A DNA stretch of 48,700 nt from Gammaproteobacteria bacterium (lineage in GTDB: Bacteria; Pseudomonadota; Gammaproteobacteria; Pseudomonadales; Azotimanducaceae): positions 1 to 48,700 of the forward strand of contig JABHYO010000082.1 of NCBI GenBank assembly GCA_018656865.1. The letters run 5' to 3'. The first letter of the stretch is position 1. Every line of letters begins with the position of its first letter. Of this stretch, positions 30,885 through 40,278 are shown in pieces. Both the position numbers and the translations under genes were made by a program. The notes under the pieces are model-generated. The model was not told where the DNA came from, made no database searches, and worked only from the letters and a program-made list of their open reading frames with translations.

Positions 30885-30924
30885 TCGAAAAAAAGCGAGA
30901 GGGAGTTGTACTCCATCTCGCTTT
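30885..30924 (-). terminator. Terminator/attenuator hairpin in the carA leader
   Basis: On the minus strand, AAAGCGAGA (30924-30916) pairs with TCTCGCTTT (30900-30892) and GGAGT with ACTCC, closing a three-base loop, followed by seven Ts. It ends about 40 bases before the carA TTG, which leaves no room for a downstream promoter, so it may be an attenuator rather than only the end of dapB transcription. Confidence 0.8.
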
Positions 30925-30950
30925 CAAATTCGTTTAGATTTGCAGGTCAT
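30924..30950 (-). CDS. Possible carAB leader peptide (8 codons)
   Basis: An ATG-initiated mini-ORF reads MTCKSKRI and stops at the foot of the attenuator hairpin. Two Lys codons and one Arg codon lie in its second half. It has AGG directly before the ATG, too close for a normal ribosome-binding site. A TACAAT box (-10-like) stands about 15 bases upstream, so translation could be near-leaderless. It is speculative. Confidence 0.25.
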   Translation of the reverse strand: MTCKSKRI

Positions 30951-31037
30951 CCTAAGCGCCGCATTGTAATGTAGGCACCGTTTTGAATCCAGCGGAAGGT
31001 CTATTTTTTGCCGAGGAAGCCGCTGAGCAGGTATCCG

Positions 31038-31853
31038 CTAAATCTGCGTGGCCCCTAGTCCGAGCACATCGAGCATGTCGTAGACTCCGGCGGGTTTACC
31101 TACAACCCAGGCGGCTGCCCTGAGTGCACCCTCGGCAAAATTGGCTCTGCTCTGCGCCCGGTGGGTAATTTCAACCCGCTCACCGTTAGCGATAAACATC
31201 ACCGTATGTTCTCCAACAATTTCGCCGCCCCGGATCGCGTGAAAGCCTATGGATGCCCTGTCTCTGGCACCTGTCATGCCGTGACGGCCATGAATTTCCA
31301 CTTCAGACAGATCGCGGCCAAGTGCTTTTGCAACGTGCTCACCGAGACTGATGGCAGTTCCCGAAGGCGCATCAACCTTGTGACGATGGTGGCTTTCGAT
31401 GATTTCAATATCGACTGAATCACCAAATATTTCCGCTGCCATCTCGACGAGCTGAAATGTCGCATTGACACCAACGCTGTAATTGCTGGCGAAGACAATG
31501 GGCTGACTCTGACCGATCTCCTGTAGACGGGCGCGTTCTCCTTCGGAGAGACCCGTCGTGCCGATGACCATGGGCGTACCGGACCCATGACAGATTTCCA
31601 GGTTTGCGACCGTCGCCGGTACCACGGTGAAATCGATCAGAACATCCAGATCATCTGCCAATGTCGCCAGATCATCCGTGATGGTGACTCCAGATGAGAC
31701 GACACCAGCCAATTCACCGGCATCGCGACCCAGTGCAGCAGCACCCGGTTGCTCCAGTGCAGCAGACAGGGTGAGCTTGTCAGATTCCGCAATCAATGAA
31801 ATCAGCGTTTTGCCCATTTTGCCGGCTGCACCGACGATGCCTGTTTTGATCAT
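31038..31853 (-). CDS. dapB: 4-hydroxy-tetrahydrodipicolinate reductase
   Basis: DapB makes tetrahydrodipicolinate in the lysine/diaminopimelate pathway. The dinucleotide-binding GIVGAAGKMGKTL (5-17), the catalytic region IIESHHRHKVDAPSGTA near 155 and the 271-residue length are typical. It lies between dnaJ and carA, as in Pseudomonas. Confidence 0.96.
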   Translation of the reverse strand: MIKTGIVGAAGKMGKTLISLIAESDKLTLSAALEQPGAAALGRDAGELAGVVSSGVTITDDLATLADDLDVLIDFTVVPATVANLEICHGSGTPMVIGTTGLSEGERARLQEIGQSQPIVFASNYSVGVNATFQLVEMAAEIFGDSVDIEIIESHHRHKVDAPSGTAISLGEHVAKALGRDLSEVEIHGRHGMTGARDRASIGFHAIRGGEIVGEHTVMFIANGERVEITHRAQSRANFAEGALRAAAWVVGKPAGVYDMLDVLGLGATQI

Positions 31854-31888
31854 GACGAGATTCCTTGGTCATGCGGGAGTATAACGCC

Positions 31889-31985
31889 GAGATTCTTCGC
31901 TGGCACTCAGAATGACACGCCGGTTATCCTGACGGGGAAGCAGGAATGGTCTCGTCGAGATCCTTCACTTCGTTCAGGATGACAG
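31889..31985. repeat. Dispersed GATCCTTCG...CAGGATGAC repeat units (two)
   Basis: Units at 31889-31917 and 31957-31985 match the family at 12871-12935 and 44060-44088; a partial CAGGATGAC follows near 31997. The remaining dapB-dnaJ gap contains a perfect hairpin, GATATGCAGC-AAA-GCTGCATATC (about 32097-32119), just after dnaJ, without a T tract. Confidence 0.65.
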
Positions 31986-32121
31986 TCTTGAACTATCAGG
32001 ATGACGCCCTGGTCATCCTTCGGGTGCAGATTTTCGGCAGAGCCGAAAGCTGCTTGCCTTTCGCTACTTCGCTTCGCTGCAGTAGCTTTCGGCGCAGATA
32101 TGCAGCAAAGCTGCATATCTT

Positions 32122-33255
32122 CTAATCCGTCAGCGAGTCGATGAACCGCTTGACCCCATCCAACCAGCTGGATTGACGCGGTCGTTGATGTTCACCGCTT
32201 TCCTCGGCAAATTCCTGCAAAAGTTCTTTTTGCTTACCGGACAGGTTAACCGGGGTCTCTACAACAATCCTGCAATAGAGATCGCCGACACCACCGCCGC
32301 GAACCTGCGTAACATCGACACCCTTGCCGCGCAGTCGAAACTGCTTACTGGTCTGGGTCTCGGCAGGAATTTTCAGATTGACCCGACCATCGAGGGTCGG
32401 TACTTCGAGCTCACCCCCCAGCGCCGCATCGATGAAGCTGATGGGGACATCGCAATATAGGTGTTCGCCATGACGTTCAAATATGGCGTGATCACGAACT
32501 TCAATCTGCACATACAGATCCCCTGAAGGGCCACCACGCGATCCAGCCTCACCCTGACCTGCCAGTCTGATACGGTCACCCGTATCCACGCCGCGCGGGA
32601 CTTTCACCGCCAGTGTCTTTTGCTCCTGGGTACGTCCCTGGCCGCCACACTGGGTGCACGGATCAGAAATGACCTTACCCTGACCACGACACCGTGGACA
32701 GGTCTGCTGAATCGAGAAGATCCCCTGGCGAGCCGTGACCTGACCCATCCCACCACATTGGACACAGTCAATCGGCGATGTACCCTTCTTGGCTCCGGAA
32801 CCAAGACACTCCATACACTCGACCATGGTCGGTACCTTGATCTTGGGATTACAGCCCTTGACGGCCTGCTCAAGATCGAGCGTCAGAACATACCGAAGAT
32901 CAGCACCACGATTAGGTCCCGCACGACGACCACCTCCGCCAGCTCCGCCGAAGATGTCTCCGAAGACATCCTCGAAGATAGAACCGAAGTTGCCACCTGC
33001 GCCACCAAAACCACCGGCCCCGGCCGATCCGTCTACCGCTGCATGGCCGAACTGATCGTAGGCAGAGCGTTTCTCCGAATCCATCAGGATTTCGGCTGCT
33101 TCGCTCGCTTCTTTAAATTTCTGTTCCGCGTCGGCATCCTCCGGATTTCTGTCCGGATGATATTTCATGGCAAGACGGCGGTAGGCCTTCTTGATGTCTG
33201 ATTCGGAGGTATCACGGCTTACACCGAGTACCTCATAGTAGTCACGTTTTGACAC
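32122..33255 (-). CDS. dnaJ: Chaperone protein DnaJ
   Basis: DnaJ delivers substrates to DnaK and stimulates its ATPase. The J domain holds HPD (about 33-35), followed by a Gly/Phe linker and four CxxCxGxG zinc repeats ([32 protein letters not shown]). The length of 377 residues is normal. The start is GTG; its ribosome-binding AGGA is the end of the repeat element in the dnaK-dnaJ gap. Confidence 0.96.
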   Translation of the reverse strand: MSKRDYYEVLGVSRDTSESDIKKAYRRLAMKYHPDRNPEDADAEQKFKEASEAAEILMDSEKRSAYDQFGHAAVDGSAGAGGFGGAGGNFGSIFEDVFGDIFGGAGGGGRRAGPNRGADLRYVLTLDLEQAVKGCNPKIKVPTMVECMECLGSGAKKGTSPIDCVQCGGMGQVTARQGIFSIQQTCPRCRGQGKVISDPCTQCGGQGRTQEQKTLAVKVPRGVDTGDRIRLAGQGEAGSRGGPSGDLYVQIEVRDHAIFERHGEHLYCDVPISFIDAALGGELEVPTLDGRVNLKIPAETQTSKQFRLRGKGVDVTQVRGGGVGDLYCRIVVETPVNLSGKQKELLQEFAEESGEHQRPRQSSWLDGVKRFIDSLTD

Positions 33256-33260
33256 TTATT

Positions 33261-33385
33261 TAGTTCCTGTCCGAGAAATCGACACCGCGGTGCTAGTTTC
33301 CTTACAACTATTTGATTTACAAACTAACGCCTTGGGCATGTCGCACCAATTCCTGCTGAAAACTGCCTTTATCGGACGGAAACTA
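33261..33385 (-). repeat. Full-length copy (copy C) of the TAGTTTCC/AGGAACTA inverted-end element
   Basis: Read on minus, TAGTTTCCGTCCGA (33385-33372) and TCGGACAGGAACTA (33274-33261) bound 125 bases filling the dnaK-dnaJ gap. It is the best copy for defining the ends: 12 of 14 bases are inverted repeats. The first TAG is the dnaK stop codon and the AGGA lies 9 bases before the dnaJ GTG. Confidence 0.8.
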
Positions 33386-35302
33386 CTTATCGTCTTTCAC
33401 TTCCTCGAATTCCGCATCTACGGCATCCGGGTCGCCACCTGCATCTGCAGTCGCCGCCTCTTCCGGCTGACCGTCTGCCTGCTGAGTTTCGGCGTACATA
33501 CGCTGAGCCAGTGATGAAGAAGCTTCTGTCAGTTTCTGGGTCTTGGCCTCGATATCTTCCTTGTCATCGGCTTTGATGGCAGCTTCAAGATCGGCAATAG
33601 CGCTTTCAATCGCGGTCTTTTCTTCAGCCTCAACCTTGTCACCGGCTTCTTCCAGTGTCTTATTCGTCGCATGGATCATACCGTCAGCCATGTTGCGGGC
33701 AATAACCAGTTCTTCGAACTTGCGGTCTTCCTCAGCATGGGATTCGGCATCACGCACCATGTCATCGATCTCTTCGTCGGAAAGACCACTTGATGCCTTG
33801 ATGACGATGGACTGTTCCTTGCCTGTGGCCTTGTCTTTCGCCGAGACCGACAGGATTCCGTTGGCATCCAGATCGAAGCTGACTTCAATCTGTGGCGTAC
33901 CACGCGGCGCGGGCGGGATTTCCGCCAGGTCAAACTGTCCGAGCGACTTGTTCTGGCCTGCCTGCTTTCGTTCACCCTGCAGGACATGAATGGTAACTGC
34001 CGGCTGGTTGTCTTCTGCGGTTGAGAATACCTGCGACTTCTGTGTCGGGATCGTCGTATTTTTTTCGATCAGCGCACTCATCACACCACCCATGGTCTCA
34101 ATACCGAGTGAAAGCGGCGTCACATCCAGCAACAGCACATCTTTGACGTCACCGGCCAGAACCGCCGCCTGGATAGCAGCACCCATGGCAACCGCCTCGT
34201 CCGGATTAACATCCTTACGGGGGTCCTTGCCGAAGAATTCTGTGACCTTTTTCTGTACCAGCGGCATACGTGTCTGACCACCCACCAGGATGATGTCATC
34301 GATGGATGAAACGCTGACACCAGCATCCTTCAACGCCGTGCGGACAGGTTCCAATGTCCTTTCAACCAGTTCCTCAACAAGAGACTCAAGCTTGGCCTGC
34401 GTTACCTTGATGACCAGGTGTTTCGGGCCCGTATTGTCAGCGGTGATATAGGGCAGGTTGACCTCGGTCTGACCACTCGTCGACAACTCAATCTTGGCTT
34501 TCTCTGCGGCTTCCTTCAAACGCTGCAGGGCCAGAGGATCATTATGTAGATCCATGTTGTGTTCTTTTTTGAATTCATCGGCCAGATAATCGATCAGACG
34601 AAGATCAAAGTCCTCACCACCGAGGAAGGTATCACCATTGGTCGACAACACTTCAAACTGCTTCTCGCCGTCAACATCTGCAATTTCGATGATGGAAATA
34701 TCAAAAGTACCACCACCCAGGTCATAAACAGCTATCGTGGAATCGCCAACAGCTTTGTCCATCCCGTAGGCCAGCGCAGCAGCGGTCGGCTCATTGATGA
34801 TACGTTTGACCTCAAGACCGGCAATCCTGCCCGCATCCTTGGTCGCCTGACGCTGAGAATCGTTGAAATAGGCGGGGACTGTGATCACGGCTTCAGTAAT
34901 CGGCTCGCCGAGATAGTCCTCAGCGGTCTTTTTCATCTTTGCCAGCACCTGAGCAGAAACCTGCGGTGGAGCCATCTTCTCGCCCTTAACCTCGACCCAG
35001 GCATCGCCGTTATCCGCTGCGGCGATAGTGTAGGGCACCATCTTGATGTCACGTTGTACGACGTCATCCTGAAACTGACGACCGATCAATCTCTTCACGG
35101 CGAACAGTGTGTTGGCTGGGTTCGTTACAGCCTGCCGCTTGGCAGACTGACCGACGAGAATCTCTTCATCTTCGGCGTACCCGACTATGGATGGGGTCGT
35201 TCGATCTCCCTCAGAGTTCTCAATGATCTTGGCCTCTTTGCCTTCCAGCAGGGCGACACAAGAATTAGTTGTGCCCAGGTCAATTCCGATTATTTTGCCC
35301 AT
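33383..35302 (-). CDS. dnaK: Chaperone protein DnaK (Hsp70)
   Basis: DnaK is the main Hsp70. Phosphate-binding [12 protein letters not shown] (5-16), [10 protein letters not shown] near 195, the interdomain linker [13 protein letters not shown] near 390 and the C-terminal EEVKDDK tail are all present. The 639 residues are full length. It lies between grpE (86 bases upstream) and dnaJ. The stop TAG is the first triplet of the repeat element. Confidence 0.97.
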   Translation of the reverse strand: MGKIIGIDLGTTNSCVALLEGKEAKIIENSEGDRTTPSIVGYAEDEEILVGQSAKRQAVTNPANTLFAVKRLIGRQFQDDVVQRDIKMVPYTIAAADNGDAWVEVKGEKMAPPQVSAQVLAKMKKTAEDYLGEPITEAVITVPAYFNDSQRQATKDAGRIAGLEVKRIINEPTAAALAYGMDKAVGDSTIAVYDLGGGTFDISIIEIADVDGEKQFEVLSTNGDTFLGGEDFDLRLIDYLADEFKKEHNMDLHNDPLALQRLKEAAEKAKIELSTSGQTEVNLPYITADNTGPKHLVIKVTQAKLESLVEELVERTLEPVRTALKDAGVSVSSIDDIILVGGQTRMPLVQKKVTEFFGKDPRKDVNPDEAVAMGAAIQAAVLAGDVKDVLLLDVTPLSLGIETMGGVMSALIEKNTTIPTQKSQVFSTAEDNQPAVTIHVLQGERKQAGQNKSLGQFDLAEIPPAPRGTPQIEVSFDLDANGILSVSAKDKATGKEQSIVIKASSGLSDEEIDDMVRDAESHAEEDRKFEELVIARNMADGMIHATNKTLEEAGDKVEAEEKTAIESAIADLEAAIKADDKEDIEAKTQKLTEASSSLAQRMYAETQQADGQPEEAATADAGGDPDAVDAEFEEVKDDK

Positions 35303-35388
35303 TTGCTCTAATCTCCAATTACTGCAGGGTTTTTAGTCCTGCTATTCAAATCTGTCTGTTCTTCTATATTGTTGCCAGGTCCGAAATT

Positions 35389-36027
35389 TCAAGGGGGGGA
35401 ATTATCGGTTTTTCTGGCATTTTCTGCTGTTTGCGGGGCTTTGGTCACCATAACCATCGCCGCGCGAACCAACCGGCCATTAAGTTTGTAACCCTTCTGA
35501 ACCACCGCAAAGACGGAATTAGGTTCCATCTCCGGGTTTTCCACGATCGACATGGCCTGATGTTCATTTGGGTCAAAAGGCTCGCCGACAGGATCAATTA
35601 CCTCGACACTCTCCTTGCCAAGCACATCAATCAGCAGCTTGTGGCAAAGCGATACGCCTTCCGCAATCGCACCTGAAGCCTCGTCGGAGGCCTGTTCCGA
35701 CGCCTCGATCGCCTTTTCCAGGCTGTCGACGACGGGCAGGAGATTCTGCAGAAAGCGTTCCAGCCCAAATTTATGCGCGTTCTCAACATCCCGGGTGGTG
35801 CGACGCTGCATGTTCTGCAGCTCAGCCTCGGCGCGCAGGGCAAGATCCTTGAATTTCAAGACCTCTTCCTGTGCCTTCTCAAGGGCTGCTTCGGGAGTTA
35901 GCGGTTCTGTACTCGCTTTCTCTTCTGCCTCCTCTGCCGAAGTTTCTTCCTGGACATCGGTCACTTCATGGGATTCATCCCCAGAAGTGGTGTCGTTCTC
36001 TTTTGCCTCTTCTTCAGGCAGTGACAT
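35389..36027 (-). CDS. grpE: Nucleotide exchange factor GrpE
   Basis: GrpE releases ADP from DnaK. An acidic N-terminal region (about 1-65) precedes a long helix and the C-terminal beta domain (GEPFDPNEHQAMS, GYKLNGRLVRAAMVMV). The 212 residues are normal. A sigma32 promoter lies 40-65 bases upstream. Confidence 0.95.
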   Translation of the reverse strand: MSLPEEEAKENDTTSGDESHEVTDVQEETSAEEAEEKASTEPLTPEAALEKAQEEVLKFKDLALRAEAELQNMQRRTTRDVENAHKFGLERFLQNLLPVVDSLEKAIEASEQASDEASGAIAEGVSLCHKLLIDVLGKESVEVIDPVGEPFDPNEHQAMSIVENPEMEPNSVFAVVQKGYKLNGRLVRAAMVMVTKAPQTAENARKTDNSPP

Positions 36028-36063
36028 ACCCTCGCTCCCGACCTAATCAATTGCGTACGCACT

Positions 36064-36092
36064 ATATGGGGACAAGTGTCCCGTCCTTCAAG
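36064..36092 (-). promoter_or_regulatory. Sigma32 (heat-shock) promoter of grpE
   Basis: On the minus strand, CTTGAAG (36092-36086), 14 bases, CCCCATAT (36071-36064). Both boxes fit the sigma32 consensus at a normal spacing. No CIRCE inverted repeat accompanies it. Confidence 0.75.
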
Positions 36093-36119
36093 GCAGTAAT
36101 TACAAGGATTGCGTGGAGG

Positions 36120-37157
36120 TTAGCGTCGCTGGGTATCCAGTGCAGCTCCCAGCAAGCGAGCGGTGGCATCGACGATGGGTATCACCCGTTCATAAGCCAT
36201 GCGGGTCGGACCGATGACCCCGAGAACCCCTACCAGTTCACCATCCACATGGTAGGGAGAGGTCACGACGGAACATTCATCCAGCACTTCATAGCCTGAT
36301 TCCTGGCCAATAAAGAGCTGAACGCCCTCGGTATCCATGCACTTGTCCAGAAGATGAAGTATTTCGCCTTTCATGGAAATGGCCTGGAACAGCTGGCGGA
36401 TGTCGTCAAGCGCCTGGTTTGTTGCCAGCAGATTTTCCTGGCCCTTGACCACAAAATCGCTGGTTTCTTCCTGGTTAAAGGCTTTGTCTGCAACTTCCAG
36501 TGTCGTCTGCATCAGAGAATCCATGCTCTCTCGGTCTAACCGCATGGATGAAACAAGCCGCCCCCGAATATTGCCGAGTTGCTCCCCGGTAAAATGCTGA
36601 TTGATAAAGTTGGCGGCTTCGCGCAGCTGAATTTCCGAATATGCCTGTTGGGTATATATCACCCGGTTCTGCACCTCATGATCATCCAGCACCAGAATGA
36701 CCAGAACCCGATTACTATCAAGACTTAGAAACTCTACGTGGCGCAGGGTTACCTGATCTCGTTTGGGTAGTGTGACGAGGCCCGCCATGCGTGTGAATTC
36801 GCTCAATAGCCCGGATGCTGACTCTATCAGCTCCTGGGACGACAGATCGGGGTCAAGACTACGGTTGAGACTGGCAAGGTCGTAAGTATCGAGCGGATCT
36901 ACCTTGACCAGCGTGTCGACAAAAAACCGATAGCCGAGTGCGGTCGGTACCCTACCGGCGGAAGTATGCGGTGAACTGACGTAACCCAGATCCTCAAGGT
37001 CCGACATGATGTTCCTGACTGTTGCCGGGCTGACCGTCACGTTTGCAGAGTCCGCGAGAGATTTCGACGCAATAGGCTGGCCTGCCTGAATATATTGCTC
37101 AACCAGCATCTTCAGGAGCACTCGGGATTTTTCGTTTAAGGATTCAGCTTTTGCCAT
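36120..37157 (-). CDS. hrcA: Heat-inducible transcription repressor HrcA
   Basis: HrcA represses heat-shock genes by binding the CIRCE element. The winged-helix N-terminus (SKSLADSANVTVSPATVRNIMSDLEDLGYVSSPHTSAGRVPT, about 34-75 taken together) and the GAF-like remainder fit the family; 345 residues is normal. It is placed before grpE-dnaK-dnaJ. I found no TTAGCACTC/GAGTGCTAA operator in the window, so its target may be groESL elsewhere. Confidence 0.95.
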   Translation of the reverse strand: MAKAESLNEKSRVLLKMLVEQYIQAGQPIASKSLADSANVTVSPATVRNIMSDLEDLGYVSSPHTSAGRVPTALGYRFFVDTLVKVDPLDTYDLASLNRSLDPDLSSQELIESASGLLSEFTRMAGLVTLPKRDQVTLRHVEFLSLDSNRVLVILVLDDHEVQNRVIYTQQAYSEIQLREAANFINQHFTGEQLGNIRGRLVSSMRLDRESMDSLMQTTLEVADKAFNQEETSDFVVKGQENLLATNQALDDIRQLFQAISMKGEILHLLDKCMDTEGVQLFIGQESGYEVLDECSVVTSPYHVDGELVGVLGVIGPTRMAYERVIPIVDATARLLGAALDTQRR

Positions 37158-37190
37158 CGTGATCTTTACCTCAGCAGCAGCAATACTAAC

Positions 37191-37315
37191 TAGTTCCTAT
37201 ACGAGAAGTCAGTACCCCATTGTTAGTTTTCTGATAACCCGGTTGATTTTCAAACCAGCAATGCTGAGCGCGCGAACCAAATCAGCGTAAATAAGGCCCT
37301 TTTCCGACGGAAATA
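37191..37315 (-). repeat. Diverged copy (copy D) of the TAGTTTCC/AGGAACTA inverted-end element
   Basis: Read on minus, the copy runs from TATTTCCGTCGGA (37315) to TATAGGAACTA (37191). It conserves GGTTTGAAAATCAA and GAAAACTAAC and is about 125 bases long. It lies in the hrcA-recN divergent gap, starting 34 bases from hrcA, and supplies neither a stop nor a ribosome-binding site. The rest of the gap holds the recN promoter candidate. Confidence 0.65.
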
Positions 37316-37404
37316 AATTAGCATCTTTGAGCGACTAAATTGGCCATCGAGAAGTCTCACGCGGCATTCGGGAATGATCCTACAGTAAACCGACAAGGGG
37401 ACGA

Positions 37405-37433
37405 TTGCCTGAGCGGCTAGCTCGGGTTTAAAT
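37405..37433 (+). promoter_or_regulatory. recN promoter candidate at leaderless distance
   Basis: TTGCCT (37405-37410), 17 bases, TTAAAT (37428-37433). The predicted start falls at or next to the GTG at 37440. No ribosome-binding site precedes the GTG, and no SOS (LexA) box is evident. Confidence 0.45.
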
Positions 37434-37439
37434 ACCATC

Positions 37440-39104
37440 GTGCTGACACACCTCTCCATACAAAATCTGACGCTGGTCGATCACCTCGAACTGGAGTTCA
37501 ATCCCGGGATGAGCGCCATCACAGGAGAAACCGGTGCAGGTAAGTCAATCATGCTGGGTGCGCTGGGACTCGCGCTGGGAGACCGGGCAGATTCTTCATT
37601 GATCGCGACGCAGGCCGACAAGGCAGAAATCTGCGCCAGTTTCGATCTCTCCACCAATATCGAAGCCACCGCCTGGTTAAATGCCAAAGAGTTGAATGAT
37701 GACAACGCCTGCATTCTGAGACGTGTTGTAAGCGCCGATGGCAGATCGAGGGCCTTCGTCAACGGCAGTTCGATGACGCTAACCGAATTGAGGGAACTGA
37801 GTGAGATGCTGCTCGACATTCATTCTCAGCACGAGCATCAATCACTGCTGAAAAAAGAAACCCATCGAAGATTACTGGACGAATTCGGTGGTCTCACTGA
37901 GGTGGTCAACGAACTGACCGAACGATTCGAGCGAATGACAAGTCTCTCAATGCAACTTGAGAACCTGAAATCCGACGCACAAGAACAGTCAGCGCGGGTA
38001 CAGCTGCTGAGTTACCAGTCAGAAGAGCTGACCAGCCTGAACATCGCCGAAGACGAACTGGAAGATCTGGAACAGGAACAAAAACGCCTCAATGCTGCAG
38101 ATCAGACACGAACCACGCTCACTGAAATTATCAGCCTCTGCAGCAAAGACGACGAGACCAGCGCCTCATCCCAGACATCGCGGGCACTATCGCTGATTTA
38201 CGGTATTGACGATACCGCCATGAAGCCAGTGAGGGAGATGCTGGAATCCGCTCTCATCCAGTTGGACGAGGCCATAACCGACCTCAGTATCAACCTGGAT
38301 CGGTTCAACGCGGACCCGGAACGTCTGGCAGAAATCGAAAAACGACTGGGTGATATTTATGACATCGCACGAAAACACAGGATTAACCCTGAGCAAATAC
38401 CAGCGCTGACTGACCGCATCAAGAGTGAATTGGACGAGATCGCCAATGCCGATACACAGATTGCCGCCCTCGAAGTCCAGTTGGAAGAAGTAACGGAGGC
38501 ATACCACGTACTGGCAGAAAAGTTGTCTTCCTCCAGAGTAAAAACTGCCCGGCTGCTCGAATCAGATGTCACCGAACAACTACAGGCACTCGGTATGAGT
38601 GGTGCAAGTTTCAGTGTGTCGATCACAGCGGCAGAAAAACCACACCGCTGGGGCACCGACCTAATGGAGTTCCTGATATCGACGGTCCCCGGAGTCGAAC
38701 CCGGATCACTGGCAAGAATCGCTTCAGGTGGTGAGCTTTCTCGCATCAGCCTTGCCATCCAGGTCATCACGGCAAAGACCTCCGATACACCAACGCTTGT
38801 TTTTGATGAGGTCGATGTCGGCGTTGGAGGTGCCACGGCAGAGGTGGTGGGATCGCTGCTCCGTAAGCTTGGTTCCAACACCCAGGTAATCTGCGTCACT
38901 CACCTGCCCCAGGTGGCTGCCCAGGGCCATCACCACTACGTCGTTAGCAAAGAGACAACTGATAGCAGCGCCGCAACGAGCGTGACGAAACTAACCGAGG
39001 AAGAAAAGGTTGATGAGATAGCGCGAATGCTGGGTGGCGTTGAACAAACAGAGGAATCCCTTGCTCATGCTCAGTCTATGCTTTCCGGGAATCAGGGCAC
39101 CTGA
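37440..39104 (+). CDS. recN: DNA repair protein RecN
   Basis: RecN is an SMC-like ATPase for double-strand-break repair. Walker A GETGAGKS (29-36), a long coiled coil (about 150-390), and the signature LARIASGGELSRISLA with VFDEVDVGVGG close the two ATPase halves. The 554 residues are normal. The GTG is needed to keep the family N-terminus (LTHLSIQNLTLVDHLELEF). Confidence 0.96.
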   Translation: MLTHLSIQNLTLVDHLELEFNPGMSAITGETGAGKSIMLGALGLALGDRADSSLIATQADKAEICASFDLSTNIEATAWLNAKELNDDNACILRRVVSADGRSRAFVNGSSMTLTELRELSEMLLDIHSQHEHQSLLKKETHRRLLDEFGGLTEVVNELTERFERMTSLSMQLENLKSDAQEQSARVQLLSYQSEELTSLNIAEDELEDLEQEQKRLNAADQTRTTLTEIISLCSKDDETSASSQTSRALSLIYGIDDTAMKPVREMLESALIQLDEAITDLSINLDRFNADPERLAEIEKRLGDIYDIARKHRINPEQIPALTDRIKSELDEIANADTQIAALEVQLEEVTEAYHVLAEKLSSSRVKTARLLESDVTEQLQALGMSGASFSVSITAAEKPHRWGTDLMEFLISTVPGVEPGSLARIASGGELSRISLAIQVITAKTSDTPTLVFDEVDVGVGGATAEVVGSLLRKLGSNTQVICVTHLPQVAAQGHHHYVVSKETTDSSAATSVTKLTEEEKVDEIARMLGGVEQTEESLAHAQSMLSGNQGT

Positions 39105-39108
39105 GATT

Positions 39109-39522
39109 CTATTTGCAGTCTGGGCATAGCCCGTACATATTGAGATTGTGATCCGTTAGCTCAAATCCCAGCCTGTCTGCTACCTGCTGTTGACGCTTCT
39201 CGATTTCTTCATCGCTGAATTCCTCTACACGCCCACATCGTACGCAGACGATATGATCATGGTGGTATTCAGATGACATTTCGAAGATCGAATGCCCACC
39301 TTCGAAGTTGTGGCGGACAACAAGGCCAGCCTGCTCGAACTGTGTCAACACCCTATAAACGGTAGCCAGACCAATTTCTTCACCATTCTGAATCAACAAT
39401 TTGTAGACATCTTCAGCACTGACGTGGTGTACTTCGGCGTTTTCAAGAATCTGTAAGATCTTGATTCGCGGCAGCGTGATCTTCAGACCAGCGTCTTTAA
39501 GTTCCTGTGATTCTGCAGCCAT
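39109..39522 (-). CDS. fur: Ferric uptake regulator Fur
   Basis: Fur represses iron-uptake genes when bound to Fe2+. The winged helix (about 1-82) is followed by the metal-binding region HHDHIVCVRCGRVEEF and the C-terminal zinc pair CPDCK. The 137 residues are normal. It converges on recN (4 bases apart) and diverges from bamE, the order in Pseudomonas. Confidence 0.95.
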   Translation of the reverse strand: MAAESQELKDAGLKITLPRIKILQILENAEVHHVSAEDVYKLLIQNGEEIGLATVYRVLTQFEQAGLVVRHNFEGGHSIFEMSSEYHHDHIVCVRCGRVEEFSDEEIEKRQQQVADRLGFELTDHNLNMYGLCPDCK

Positions 39523-39643
39523 GCTGTATTCGCGTCTCCGTAAGGGTCGGTGATTTGAATCCCAGTAATGGGATAGAATCCACGGTGCCTCTGAAGAGAA
39601 GTATGGGTAATTTCAGGTTCAATTTAAATAGCGAGCTAATGTT

Positions 39644-40006
39644 TTGTTACGGATTTTGACGGTTCTGATACTAGCTGCTGCATTGGCAGCATGTTCCACT
39701 TTCCGGTTCCCCGGAGTACATCGAATTACGATCCAGCAGGGTAACGTGATTACCCAGCTGATGGTCGATAAACTTCGGCCGGGTATGACTAAAAGCCAGG
39801 TCAGGTTCGTCCTGGGAAACGCCGTTGTTCACGATGCGCTTGACGCTCATCGCTGGGACTACATTTATACAGCCCAGATCGCTGGAGGCGACCGAATCCG
39901 CAAGGTATTGAGCGTCTACTTTGTAGAAGACCGGTTGAGCTATTTTGTTGGTGATTTCGTGCCTACTGATGAGTACCAGGCCTTCAAGGAAGCAAATACC
40001 GGCTAG
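39644..40006 (+). CDS. bamE: Outer-membrane assembly lipoprotein BamE
   Basis: BamE is a lipoprotein of the BAM complex. A signal peptide ends in the lipobox LAAC (about 13-16), followed by the core QQGNVITQLMVDKLRPGMTKSQVRFVLG. The 120 residues fit. The only in-frame start is TTG at 39644 (a stop lies 15 bases earlier). It ends overlapping rnfH by 4 bases, in convergent order. Confidence 0.94.
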   Translation: MLRILTVLILAAALAACSTFRFPGVHRITIQQGNVITQLMVDKLRPGMTKSQVRFVLGNAVVHDALDAHRWDYIYTAQIAGGDRIRKVLSVYFVEDRLSYFVGDFVPTDEYQAFKEANTG

Positions 40007-40278
40007 CTCCGTCGCCCAGCTCGTCGTTTCCTGGTTTCCCGGGGGTCAGCGACAAGGGGACGGTAAATTTCGATTCTATCTCCATCGACAACAACATAGT
40101 CATCGGCTTTTACTTCGCCCCAGACACCTTTCTTTAACTCGCCGATATCGTATTCTGGAAAATCACTCATAATATTGGACATGACGACCGCTTCAATGAG
40201 CGTCGCCCCAGGTTCAACATCGACTTCCAAAAACCTTTGTATTTTTGGTGTGGCAAACACAACTTCAACGGTGTTCAC
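40003..40278 (-). CDS. rnfH: RnfH family beta-grasp protein
   Basis: This ubiquitin-fold protein of 91 residues has no settled function. It shows the family blocks VEVVFATPKIQ and VDGDRIEIYRPL, and an Arg/Lys-rich C-terminus. It starts with GTG overlapping the ratA stop (GTGA). It sits with ratA, smpB and bamE, as in E. coli. Confidence 0.92.
   Translation of the reverse strand: MNTVEVVFATPKIQRFLEVDVEPGATLIEAVVMSNIMSDFPEYDIGELKKGVWGEVKADDYVVVDGDRIEIYRPLVADPRETRKRRAGRRS

Noticed and set aside
37158-37440. CIRCE or LexA operator in the hrcA-recN gap.
   Set aside because: Neither the TTAGCACTC/GAGTGCTAA nor the CTGT-N8-ACAG pattern is present.
39560-39580. ATCCCA-GTAA-TGGGAT dyad between fur and bamE as a Fur box.
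   Set aside because: It does not resemble the GATAATGATAATCATTATC-type consensus.
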